A DNA stretch of 48,300 nt from an uncultured Schlesneria sp. (lineage in GTDB: Bacteria; Planctomycetota; Planctomycetia; Planctomycetales; Planctomycetaceae), in NCBI GenBank assembly GCA_903871875.1, contig CAIQIR010000024.1, forward strand, positions 1-48,300, given 5' to 3'. Shown in pieces: positions 26,448-34,620 of this stretch (within the stretch, counting starts at the first letter, position 1; the number at the start of each line of letters is the position of its first letter). The translations under genes were made by a program, and so were the position numbers. A model generated the notes under the pieces. That model was not told the DNA's origin. It searched no databases and saw only the letters and a program-made list of their open reading frames with translations.

Positions 26448-27353
26448 ATGGGCTGGTTTTGGAAATCGAAATCGAAATCAAAATCGACTGAACCACAACC
26501 CGAACAACTAGAGCAGTTCGAGCAGATCGAACCGCTGGAAGAATTCGAAGCGGAAGTGGTGCCCACTTTGGAAGAGACACTGCAAGCCGAAATTGATCGG
26601 TTGCAAGTCGTGAATGCCGAAGTCACGCGGCAGCAGACGGAATGGCAAGCCTCGGCGGAAACGGCAATGCAAGAGCGAGACGCGCTGCGGGCCGAGACGG
26701 CCGAAACGCTCTCAAGCGAACGACAGCAAAGTGCCGACAAAATCGCGGAGCTGCATCGTAAAAAGGAAGAAATGGAATCGAACTTCGCCCAAGTCCAGCA
26801 GAAGCTGAGCTTGCTTGATGAGGCGAATGTTTCGATGGCCGAAATGATTCGGCAGGGCGAAGCGAATGTTCAACAACGTGACCAGCGTCTTGCGGAAATG
26901 GAATCGCAACATGCCACCAATTCGACGCGCATGCTGGCCCAAATCGCGGATTTGACGCAGCAAATGACAAATCTGTCACAGCAGCTGACAACGGCCCGGG
27001 AAGACGCTTCGGCTAAGTTGATGGCTGCGGAACAACGGATCTCGGCAGATTCGGTCCAGGCTGCGGAACGAATCGCCAACCTGGAGCGACAGTTGGCCGA
27101 AAGCGAAACACGTTCTGCAAATCGAGCCGAACAACGTTCGGCCTTGCTGCGGAATATGATCGAGATTCATCGTCTGAGCACAACGTCCTCGAAGAGCGAT
27201 ATTCCGTCCGATTCGCTTAAGCTGATCAATCCTGGATGGTCAGAACAGGCTGTCAATCCGGTCCCGTCTGCCGAACCCGATTCGGCTTCGTCCAATGCCT
27301 TCTATTCGAGAAGCGGGACGTGGAGCGAGTCCAGTGAAAGCGAGTCCGCTTAG
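26448..27353 (+). CDS. Coiled-coil protein of unknown function
   Basis: From ATG 26448, with AAGGGA at about 7-nt spacing, the product is 301 aa. After a basic head (MGWFWKSKSKSKSKST) and an acidic/Gln segment, residues about 45-230 form a long Glu/Gln/Ala/Arg heptad coiled coil (IADLTQQMTNLSQQLTTARE, AAERIANLERQLAESE). The tail is Ser/Pro-rich. There is no signal peptide; the Trp/Phe plus Lys head could touch the membrane surface. It ends 16 bp before the next gene's ATG, so the two are likely cotranscribed. A frame open from 26214 has no added support. Confidence 0.8.
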   Translation: MGWFWKSKSKSKSTEPQPEQLEQFEQIEPLEEFEAEVVPTLEETLQAEIDRLQVVNAEVTRQQTEWQASAETAMQERDALRAETAETLSSERQQSADKIAELHRKKEEMESNFAQVQQKLSLLDEANVSMAEMIRQGEANVQQRDQRLAEMESQHATNSTRMLAQIADLTQQMTNLSQQLTTAREDASAKLMAAEQRISADSVQAAERIANLERQLAESETRSANRAEQRSALLRNMIEIHRLSTTSSKSDIPSDSLKLINPGWSEQAVNPVPSAEPDSASSNAFYSRSGTWSESSESESA

Positions 27354-27369
27354 GATTAGCGACAGCCCG

Positions 27370-29064
27370 ATGAATCATCCCTCGCCGCACGACATCCCGC
27401 AAAATCGAGTCGCCTGGTGGCGTGAACAAGAACTTTTGTTCGTGCTGTTAATTGCCATCCCGGCGTTTTGTTTGCGGTTGAATGCACTGCCATTGTTTGG
27501 TGAGGAACCGCGGCGGGCGCTGATTGCTCGCGAGATGGTCGAAAGTGGCGATTGGCTGGTGCCCGGCACGCAACGAGTCTTTCTCCCTAGTCGCCCGCCT
27601 CTTCAGAATTGGCTGATCGCCATCGCCGGTCTGGCCATTGGGTCCATCGATATCTGGGCCGCACGATTGCCGAGTATTCTTTCCACGCTGGCCGTGGCGG
27701 TGATGATTTACGGCTATTTGCGGCAGCAAAATCGACCGCTGGGCAGCATGGCCGGCGCCTTGTCGTTTCTGACTATGCTACTGGTCTTGGAATTTGGTCG
27801 ATCGGCAGAGACCGAGGCGGTGTTCACTGTGTTCGTCGCGGCCTCGCTGTTGTTGTGGCACTGGGGATGGATTAACCGGTGGCCTGCCGTGTGGATGTGG
27901 TCAGTCGGTTATGGCTGTGCCGCATTGGGTATGTTGACCAAAGGGTTACAGGCGCCAGTGTATTTCATCGGGGCCACCGTGCTGTTTCTGCTGCTGACCG
28001 GAAACTGGCGAGCCATTATCACTCGTGCGCATGGAGCGGGGATTTTGGTGTTCCTGGCCGTTTTTGGGGCCTGGCAGATTCCGTTTACGTTGCACCGCGG
28101 TATCGCGGATAGTTGGGCGATCTACTTCGGCGATGTCGCCGGTCGTTTCGTCGATCGCCGCTGGTCGACGTTTCTGTCACATCTGGTGACCTATCCTTGC
28201 GAACTTCTGTTCGTCGGATTGATGCCCTGGTCGATCCTGTTGTGGGCGTTCAGTCGTCGTGTCGTTCGCGAACAGTTGGGGCGTCGCCGCGAGACGGTGA
28301 TGTTCCTGACCATTTGTATCTTGTTTTCGTTTGTCTTCGTCTGGCTGCCACCCGGTTCAAAAGTTCGCTACTACATGCCGCTGTTTCCGATCTTTGCCAC
28401 GTTAGTGGGGATTGCGGTGGACTGTCTGGCGGAAGGACTGCCCGAACGACAACCGTCAAAGCTGTGGACGCTCTTCGTTCAGTTCACTTCGAACGTAATG
28501 ATCGGTGCGGCCATTGTTGTCGTGGTGGTGTCGTTAGCGATGCCGACGCTCTTGATTTCACTGCCACTGCCGGGGGCTTGCGGATTCGCCATCGGTGCCG
28601 TGGTGTTGGCGATGATCATTCGGCGTTCGTTGGCGAGATCGACCGAAGGCGCGATGACTCGTGCGATCTGCTGTATTGCCGGATTCCTGGCACTGGTTCA
28701 AATCGGTCTTGTCATTACCGTCCAGCAGCGCCGCTGTGAAGATATCGACGGACAGGTGCAACAGCTCAAGCATCAGCTTCCTCCCGATTCGCACCTTGTC
28801 AGTCTGGGGCCCGTCCATCACGCGTTCGCGTTTTTCTATCGCCAACCGATTCCGATTGTTCCCTGGCCGGTGACCAAATTGCCGGATGGAGTCGATTATT
28901 TCTGTCTCCACACGTACGAGGCCGATCCGCCGGAATTGCCATTTGAATGGACGCTCCTCACGGTCGTCTCCTGTGATCGATTCAAAGGCTTACCTGTTCC
29001 GAAAGATCGCGTCTTCATCGGCAAACGGGTCGCGGCCGGTGAAGCGGAGGCCGGAGGAAAATGA
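27370..29064 (+). CDS. Glycosyltransferase family 39/ArnT-like membrane protein
   Basis: This 564-aa polytopic membrane protein starts at ATG 27370. After the first TM helix it shows LPLFGEEPRRALIAREMVES with GDWLVP, the GT39/GT83-type motif in which acidic residues in the first periplasmic loop contact the lipid-linked sugar donor (ArnT has a similar G-E-x-R-Y-A-E element). It then has about ten hydrophobic helices, a KGLQAPVYF segment typical of the family, and a C-terminal soluble part. Family members move a sugar from an undecaprenyl- or dolichyl-phosphate carrier to protein or lipid A outside the membrane. The acceptor is unknown. An in-frame start at 27295 would overlap the upstream gene. 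Confidence 0.9.
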   Translation: MNHPSPHDIPQNRVAWWREQELLFVLLIAIPAFCLRLNALPLFGEEPRRALIAREMVESGDWLVPGTQRVFLPSRPPLQNWLIAIAGLAIGSIDIWAARLPSILSTLAVAVMIYGYLRQQNRPLGSMAGALSFLTMLLVLEFGRSAETEAVFTVFVAASLLLWHWGWINRWPAVWMWSVGYGCAALGMLTKGLQAPVYFIGATVLFLLLTGNWRAIITRAHGAGILVFLAVFGAWQIPFTLHRGIADSWAIYFGDVAGRFVDRRWSTFLSHLVTYPCELLFVGLMPWSILLWAFSRRVVREQLGRRRETVMFLTICILFSFVFVWLPPGSKVRYYMPLFPIFATLVGIAVDCLAEGLPERQPSKLWTLFVQFTSNVMIGAAIVVVVVSLAMPTLLISLPLPGACGFAIGAVVLAMIIRRSLARSTEGAMTRAICCIAGFLALVQIGLVITVQQRRCEDIDGQVQQLKHQLPPDSHLVSLGPVHHAFAFFYRQPIPIVPWPVTKLPDGVDYFCLHTYEADPPELPFEWTLLTVVSCDRFKGLPVPKDRVFIGKRVAAGEAEAGGK

Positions 29065-29231
29065 TCGCCAGAGACAACGTCGTACCGGTACTCTCGATGG
29101 TAATAATTCCCTGACAGTCGCACTTGGCCTCACAAATGACCCGACGGCGAATAGTCTCGTCGCTTGATCAGCACGAAAATGTCGATCAAAACTGCAGAAT
29201 TCGGCGGAGCGGGCAATTTCACGGACCTGAT

Positions 29232-29267
29232 CGTCTCGATTGAATTGACGATCGGCCTATCGAGACG
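29232..29267. promoter_or_regulatory. Inverted repeat upstream of the Fae-like gene (possible operator)
   Basis: CGTCTCGAT (29232-29240) and ATCGAGACG (29259-29267) are perfect 9-bp inverted arms 18 nt apart. A TTGACG hexamer lies between them at 29245-29250. The element ends 56 bp before the fae-like ATG. Its arm length and position suit a dimeric regulator, but no regulator is identified. Confidence 0.4.
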
Positions 29268-29323
29268 CCAACATATCCGGCCATTGACTAAACTTCCCAG
29301 ATATCCCAGAGAGGATTGCCGAG

Positions 29324-29923
29324 ATGCCGAAAAAGAAAGCGGTGAAAAAGAAGGTCGCCAAGTCTGTTGTGCCGGTCGCCCCGCAGAGAATTGTCTTGCG
29401 GACCGGTGAGGCTCTGGTTGAAGCCGCGCCCGCCTATTCAGCGGCAGAGCCGGAAGTCGTGATCGGTGAATTGGATGGTCCGGTGGGATATGCAATCGCC
29501 AACCTGATCGGTGACCAGGTGAAAGGTCATTCGCGGGTCTTTGCGATTCTGAATTGTGACGTCCAGGTGCGGCCGGTGACATTGATGGTCAGCAAGGTGA
29601 CCGTCGACAGTACCAAGTACACCAATATCCTGATGGGTTCGGTCCAAGCCGGGATCGCCAATGGGGTGCTGGATGCCGTTCGCGCTGGCGATATCCCGAA
29701 AGAAAAAGCGAACGATCTGGGTATTATCGTTTCGGTCTGGCTTGATCCCAGCGTGACCTCGGTGGAAGTCGATCACAACATTCTGTTCGAGACCAACCGG
29801 CAGGCGACCGCCAAAGCCATTCATAAAGCCATGCACAACGAGCCGGGGATTGACTGGCTGCTCGCCAATCAGAAGAACGTCACGCACTATTTCCACCAAT
29901 TGGGAGTGGAAGGGAAGCTGTAA
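29324..29923 (+). CDS. Formaldehyde-activating enzyme (Fae) family protein, divergent
   Basis: The 199-aa product aligns by eye with Fae, which condenses formaldehyde with tetrahydromethanopterin. Matching segments are RTGEALVE, TLMVSKVTV, AGIANGVLDAVRAGDIP and DLGIIVSVWLDP, then NRQATAKAIHKAMHNEPG and THYF. It differs in two ways. A Lys-rich extension (PKKKAVKKKVAKS) precedes the domain. The segment that in canonical Fae reads like VAHIDLIIG, containing the catalytic His, reads EPEVVIGELDG here, so the histidine is missing. The start at ATG 29324 is supported by AGAGGA 9 nt upstream. Planctomycetes carry H4MPT-linked C1 genes and Fae paralogues (established knowledge). This copy may be a non-catalytic or altered paralogue (inference). 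It precedes a cobalt/nickel transporter. Confidence 0.88.
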   Translation: MPKKKAVKKKVAKSVVPVAPQRIVLRTGEALVEAAPAYSAAEPEVVIGELDGPVGYAIANLIGDQVKGHSRVFAILNCDVQVRPVTLMVSKVTVDSTKYTNILMGSVQAGIANGVLDAVRAGDIPKEKANDLGIIVSVWLDPSVTSVEVDHNILFETNRQATAKAIHKAMHNEPGIDWLLANQKNVTHYFHQLGVEGKL

Positions 29924-30095
29924 TCTCTCGGCAAAAACAGACGAGTTGAACGACGAATCCAACACATGGCGCCAATCGAAAGGTTCAGACAAGATTGTTG
30001 GCGGTGGTTGTCGCGTGCAGCAGCCTGCCGCCGGGATCGATCTGATGTTGCTGACTCGGATTCTTGCCAGTTGGTTTTGAGAAGACGGAATTGAA

Positions 30096-31082
30096 ATGCA
30101 TATTCGTGATGGAATTCTGAGCCCTGAAGTCTGCTTGGCGGCAGGGCTGATCAGTCTGGCCGCAGTCGGATACAGCTTGCGCAAACTGCGGGTTGATCTG
30201 GAAGATCGAGCGGTTCCTTTGACTGGGATGTTGGCCGCTGTCGTCTTCGCGGGACAGATGGTGAACTTTCCATTGATCGGATTACCGGTTTCCGGCCATC
30301 TCTTGGGTGGTGTTTTGGCGGCTGTCGTCTTGGGGCCGTGGGCCGGTTGTCTGGCCATCACGCTGGTGCTGATCGTGCAAGCGGTGCTGTTCAATGACGG
30401 GGGACTGCTGTCGCTGGGGGCGAACATCCTGAATATGGCCGTTGTTGGTGCTTGGGGTGGTTACGCGATTTACGCCTCGGTCAGAAAATGGCTGGGAAAC
30501 GGGACGCTTGCCGCCATACCGGCTGCGGTGATTGCCTCGTGGCTGTCGGTACTGGCTGCCGCGGCACTGTTCTGTTTGGAATTTGGTTGTTCGGCGGGCT
30601 CGCGAGGTTTCAGTCTGCGCGGCATCTTCACGCTCATGGTGCTTTATCATGCCTTGATTGGAATTGGCGAGGCATTGATTACCGGCAGCATTTTGGGATT
30701 TGTTCTCGCCCGGCGTCCGGATTTGATTTCTTCGCCGACATCAACCGGAATTGTCTCCAACGGATCGCGCGTTGTCGTGGCCGGGCTGGTGACGGCGCTC
30801 GCTGTTGCGGCATTCCTGGCTCCGTTCAAATCTGACTTTCCGGATGGTCTCGACAAGGTCGCGGAAGTGGCCGGATTTGAATCGCTGAAAGCCGAACGGG
30901 AAGGGCTGCTGCTGAACGACTACGAAATCCCCCTGCCAACCGGAGTCGGCTGGTCGACCGTAGCGACGTCATTGGCTGGTCTGCTGGGAACAGCTGTCGT
31001 ATTCACCATGGCCTTCGCATTGGGTAAGGCGGCTCGCTGGAATTCACCTTCGCTTGCCACGGAAGGTGGCCATGCCACCTAA
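30096..31082 (+). CDS. cbiM: Cobalt/nickel ECF transporter substrate-specificity component CbiM with C-terminal PDGLE domain
   Basis: The product (328 aa) opens with MHIRDGILSPEV, where the N-terminal Met-His motif is the metal-binding feature of CbiM/NikM proteins. It continues with six to seven helices, including VSGHLLGGVLAAVVLGPWAG and GANILNMAVVGAWGGY. The last 80 residues carry FPDGLDKVAEVAGF, the PDGLE (CbiN/NikN-like) element, followed by a final helix, so CbiM and the small accessory subunit are fused. CbiQ and CbiO genes follow with overlaps. The metal (Co or Ni) cannot be decided from sequence. No cobalamin or NiCo riboswitch was recognised in the 172-bp leader. Confidence 0.92.
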   Translation: MHIRDGILSPEVCLAAGLISLAAVGYSLRKLRVDLEDRAVPLTGMLAAVVFAGQMVNFPLIGLPVSGHLLGGVLAAVVLGPWAGCLAITLVLIVQAVLFNDGGLLSLGANILNMAVVGAWGGYAIYASVRKWLGNGTLAAIPAAVIASWLSVLAAAALFCLEFGCSAGSRGFSLRGIFTLMVLYHALIGIGEALITGSILGFVLARRPDLISSPTSTGIVSNGSRVVVAGLVTALAVAAFLAPFKSDFPDGLDKVAEVAGFESLKAEREGLLLNDYEIPLPTGVGWSTVATSLAGLLGTAVVFTMAFALGKAARWNSPSLATEGGHAT

Positions 31083-31857
31083 TGGGAATTGCAAAGAGGA
31101 TTCATTTGGCGAGCCCGACGGTGCTCGTTCCGGGATGACTGTCAGTCCGCTTCCGGGCAAGAACGCACCCCGGATAAATCAGAACGAGCGTCGTTCCGAT
31201 CGACCCGCGTCGATTGCCAAGTCCAACCTCTGCCAGGCCCTTTCATCGGAACTGAAATTGGGCCTGACACTGGTGGTCATCGTCGTCGCCAGTCTGATTC
31301 CACTCGAACACTGGCCCGCGCATGGTCTCTTGCTGGTGTTCGTGTTTATGGGATTGAGTTTTGCCGATGTCACCATCGGTTACTTACTTCGACGACTGGC
31401 ACTCTTCCTGCCGATGTTGTTCGTTTTTGGGCTCAGCCTGCCGATGACTCAGGTGGATCGCAGTGCTGCTTGGGTCTGGACGATGGCGTTATGGTTGCGC
31501 TGCACCGTTTCGTTTCTGGCCGGACTGTGGTTAATTCATGTCCTTCCTTTTCCGGAACTGTTGGCCACGCTGCTTCGTTGGCGTTGTCCGACGTTGTTGG
31601 TGGCCATGTTGTCTTTCATGTATCGATACATCTTCATTCTTTGGGACGAATTGGCTCGGCTGCGTCACGCGCGGGATGCTCGCGATTTTGGCAGCGGATC
31701 GCTTCGATTACGCTGGACGGCCAATGCGCAGCTGATCGGATTGCTGTTACTTCGCGCTATGGAAAGGGCGGAACGAACTCATCATGCTATGCTCGCCAGG
31801 GGATGGGACGGCTCGATGCGGTTCCTCGGTGACGATCCGAGAATGCCACAACAATGA
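31072..31857 (+). CDS. cbiQ: ECF transporter transmembrane component CbiQ
   Basis: The 261-aa EcfT-type membrane protein couples the CbiO ATPase to CbiM. The start is ATG 31072, which has GGAAGG 5 nt upstream and overlaps the end of cbiM by 11 bp; a start at 31054 is less supported. Four to five TM helices are followed by the cytoplasmic coupling helices with the two Ala-Arg-Gly-type motifs that contact the ATPase (ARDARDFG and MLARGWDG). The first 60 residues are polar and charged and longer than usual. The stop overlaps the cbiO start in an ATGA. Confidence 0.92.
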   Translation: MPPNGNCKEDSFGEPDGARSGMTVSPLPGKNAPRINQNERRSDRPASIAKSNLCQALSSELKLGLTLVVIVVASLIPLEHWPAHGLLLVFVFMGLSFADVTIGYLLRRLALFLPMLFVFGLSLPMTQVDRSAAWVWTMALWLRCTVSFLAGLWLIHVLPFPELLATLLRWRCPTLLVAMLSFMYRYIFILWDELARLRHARDARDFGSGSLRLRWTANAQLIGLLLLRAMERAERTHHAMLARGWDGSMRFLGDDPRMPQQ

Positions 31858-32639
31858 CCATGACCACCAATTCCCCGGCGCTCGAACTTCGAAAGCTCTC
31901 GTTTCAGTATCCCAACGGCCGCATGGCGCTGGACCAGGTCTCCTGCTCTTTGGCCGCGGGTGAACGGGTGGCCGTAGTCGGGCCTAGTGGTGCCGGAAAA
32001 TCCACGCTGCTGATGCACCTGAACGGACTGTTGCCTGCTCCGTCACTGACCGCCGATGACCAGGCGCAAGTCTTCGTCCAATCGCTGCCGGTTATCAAAT
32101 CTCGGTTGGGTGAAGTTCGTCGCCAAATCGGATTCTTGTTTCAAGATCCCGACGATCAACTGTTCTGTCCAACCGTTCGCGAAGATGTGGCATTCGGTCC
32201 GCTGAATCTAGGTCTTCCACGTAGCGAAGTCTTCCGCCGCGTCGATCACAGTCTGGTGGCCGTTGGACTGCCTGAACATGGGCCACGCAACCCGTCACAA
32301 CTCAGTACGGGTGAGCGTAAGCGAGTCTGCCTGGCGGGGATTCTTGCGTGCGAGCCGGCCATGCTGGTGCTTGACGAACCCACCAGCAATCTTGACCCGC
32401 GAGCACGTCGTCAGCTGTTACAGATTCTGGGCCAGTTTCCAGGGACGCAAGTGATCGCCACGCACGATCTCGATTTCGTGCTCGATCACTGTCATCGCGT
32501 GTTGGTTCTGGACGGAGGCAAGCTGCACGCGGATGGCCCTGTCGAGCGCGTGCTGTCGAACGCGATCCTCATGGATCGTCATGGGCTGGAAGTTCCCTGG
32601 CGGTTGCGTCACCGTTCACCGTCTGAACTAGACCGCTGA
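31854..32639 (+). CDS. cbiO: ECF transporter ATP-binding protein CbiO
   Basis: This 261-aa ABC ATPase powers metal uptake. Walker A is GPSGAGKS (43-50), the Q-loop FLFQDPDDQLF (Q97), the signature LSTGE (150-154), Walker B MLVLDEP (169-175) and the switch histidine sits in IATHDLDF. The QDPDDQLF form is typical of ECF-type ATPases. Translation is coupled to cbiQ through an ATGA overlap; ATG 31860 is an alternative start. The gene ends in a 12-bp convergent overlap with the FKBP fusion gene. Confidence 0.95.
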   Translation: MTMTTNSPALELRKLSFQYPNGRMALDQVSCSLAAGERVAVVGPSGAGKSTLLMHLNGLLPAPSLTADDQAQVFVQSLPVIKSRLGEVRRQIGFLFQDPDDQLFCPTVREDVAFGPLNLGLPRSEVFRRVDHSLVAVGLPEHGPRNPSQLSTGERKRVCLAGILACEPAMLVLDEPTSNLDPRARRQLLQILGQFPGTQVIATHDLDFVLDHCHRVLVLDGGKLHADGPVERVLSNAILMDRHGLEVPWRLRHRSPSELDR

Positions 32640-34265
32640 AACGACTGTGACATCGAAGATCAGAATGCTGTTGCCAGGAATCAAGCTGCCAGAACCGGCA
32701 GTCCCATACGCCAGATCCGAGGGAATAAGCAATTCGGCAACTGTTCCCACGGGTAACAGAGCAAACGCCTGATCCCAACCGGTAATGACCTGGCCTGCAC
32801 CCAATTTGAACGAGAATGGCGTGACGTGTTTGAATTGAGAATCGATATTGGAATCGAACTCGGTCCCCTTCGTTCCATCCGAATTCAAAACGTAGCCCGT
32901 GTAGTTCACGGTCACCGATTGACCTGACGTGGGGATCGCCCCGGTGCCTTTGGTCTTGATCACATAGTCCAAGCCGGACGCGGTGGTTGTGGCCGTCAGA
33001 TTGTTTTTGGTCAGATAGTTACTGATGATCGACTGTTCGTTGGTGATCGTCCCGGTTCCGGTGGCGATGTCGCCTTGTTTATCGGAACTGGCGACGGTGA
33101 CTGTCGTTGTTTGTGATGTCAGCGGCGCAGTTGCCAGGTTCAATGACCATTTTCCCGCCGACGGAGTGGTCAATTGACTACTGGTCCCCAAGGTGTAGGT
33201 GGTTCCGCTGACTTTCACGCTCAACAGCGGTCCATGAACGGAATCATACGTTCCCGTGACCGTAGGTGTGGCCGTTGATGCAGATTGTGAATTGACGGTG
33301 GGCGTGGCAATGGTCGTACTCGGACCATTCACGTTTGCGAAACGATATTTGGGAGTGAGGTCGAAGACAACGGAATTCTGTGGTTCGTTGACTGTGGTCT
33401 GGCGACGACGCGTACCCGTGATCGAGACCGAGCTGCTGAAATGATTCGGTCCGCTGACGGCACCAAGCATATCGACGGTGCCGTTTTGTCCCATCCTGAT
33501 CGACACCGCACCAGAATAAGTTGAGGCCGTGGACGTCATCGTGCTGTTCCTTGCGGATTCGACGTCGTTCAGATTTCCCGAGATGGTTGATTGATTTACG
33601 ACCAGCTGGCTGACTTGATCTCGGACATTCCCCGTGACAGTCGTCGATTCAAGATCCAGTTTATCGCCGGAAGAACGGCCCAGGTTCGCGCTCAGATTTC
33701 CGTTGATGGTGCTCTGATTGAGCGTCACATTGTCATCGCGACGCCCACCGTTCACATTCAGTGAATTGGCGATCACCTTGGTCAGCGTCAGCGAATTGTT
33801 CTGACGTCCCGCTCCAAGGTTGATATTCAATGAATCCAAACTGGCCATTCCATCGCCGCTGACTGTGACCGTATTGCCGCGAGGATTGAGTCTCATCGAG
33901 ATCGATGCGGGACCCGTCAGATCGACGGTATAACTCGACATTGTCTGGCCGTTAACCCGGAACGATGTCCCGTTTGTACCCGTCAACACTGCTTGAGTAC
34001 TGGTGTACGCAACACTGAAATTGTCTCCTGACGACGCTCGGCCTCGACTGACATCCGTCAGGTTAATCGAATTTCCCTGAACATTGACGGCGACCAGATT
34101 GGTCAGCAATCGCCGTGATTCAAGAACCTCAAGTTGCGAAATCATCGCGCCGGACCGAAATCCTTCCAGCGGTCGACGTGAGCGGGATCGCCGGCGGGCA
34201 GCGGGGCTGCCTTGACGCTGCAGCCAGGCGGCAACTTGCTGTGTCCAGTTACGGAACATGGTCAT
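32628..34265 (-). CDS. Planctomycete surface/exported protein with C-terminal FKBP-type peptidyl-prolyl isomerase
   Basis: The product is 545 aa from ATG 34265 (a TTG at 34277 and an ATG at 34259 are alternatives). An Arg-rich head is followed by QLEVLESRRLLT (44-55), the LE.LE.R.LL motif found at the N-terminus of many planctomycete exported proteins. Residues about 60-260 are Asn/Thr/Ser-rich beta repeats (TLNQSTINGNLSANLG, VNQSTISGNLND), likely a solenoid. A Thr-rich linker of Ig-like strands follows. The last 116 residues are an FKBP domain (SVTVNYTGYVL, FSFKLGAGQVITGWDQAFAL, LIPSDLAYG). Joining a folding catalyst to a surface beta protein is unusual. No membrane anchor is seen at the C-terminus. 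Confidence 0.88.
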   Translation of the reverse strand: MTMFRNWTQQVAAWLQRQGSPAARRRSRSRRPLEGFRSGAMISQLEVLESRRLLTNLVAVNVQGNSINLTDVSRGRASSGDNFSVAYTSTQAVLTGTNGTSFRVNGQTMSSYTVDLTGPASISMRLNPRGNTVTVSGDGMASLDSLNINLGAGRQNNSLTLTKVIANSLNVNGGRRDDNVTLNQSTINGNLSANLGRSSGDKLDLESTTVTGNVRDQVSQLVVNQSTISGNLNDVESARNSTMTSTASTYSGAVSIRMGQNGTVDMLGAVSGPNHFSSSVSITGTRRRQTTVNEPQNSVVFDLTPKYRFANVNGPSTTIATPTVNSQSASTATPTVTGTYDSVHGPLLSVKVSGTTYTLGTSSQLTTPSAGKWSLNLATAPLTSQTTTVTVASSDKQGDIATGTGTITNEQSIISNYLTKNNLTATTTASGLDYVIKTKGTGAIPTSGQSVTVNYTGYVLNSDGTKGTEFDSNIDSQFKHVTPFSFKLGAGQVITGWDQAFALLPVGTVAELLIPSDLAYGTAGSGSLIPGNSILIFDVTVVSAV

Positions 34266-34620
34266 GTTTCGTCTCAAAAGGAATAGCGGTCGGTCGACGG
34301 ATCAGCGGATCCTTCCCTGAAGTAATCATCCTGAATTGTGCTAACGGGATACCGTATTCTAAATGATGAATGGGACGGTGTGAGAACCAATTTGAAAAGT
34401 TTGAAACGGTTTTTTAATTCGATCTCGACCGCGTCGCGATGGCCGGGCTGAATTCCGGTTGGTTCGATCGGCGCGAGAGATTCTCCCGTTCAAACGTCAC
34501 AATCGATAAGATCCGACGGCCCCTGATTTTTGATTCTTTCGTTACCGCTCTCGCCGGCAATTGACCCGTCGGATTAGAATCTCATAGAGACGGACTATCG
34601 CGGGTAATGGAGTTTTTCCC
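34266..34620. other. Intergenic region between divergent genes
   Basis: This is 355 bp and AT-richer than its surroundings in the centre (TTTGAAAAGTTTGAAACGG, then TTTTTTAATTCG at about 34401-34420). It presumably holds the promoters of the FKBP fusion gene and of the VOC-like gene. No small gene or RNA was recognised. Confidence 0.5.
34356..34384 (-). promoter_or_regulatory. Weak promoter candidate for the FKBP fusion gene
   Basis: On the minus strand CTCACA (4 of 6 matches to a -35 box) is followed after 17 nt by TAGAAT (5 of 6 matches to a -10 box), about 90 bp before the start at 34265. Confidence 0.3.

Noticed and set aside
29924-30095. Cobalamin or NiCo riboswitch upstream of cbiM
   Set aside because: Looked for a B12-box-like segment and the NiCo-type junction; neither is recognisable by eye.
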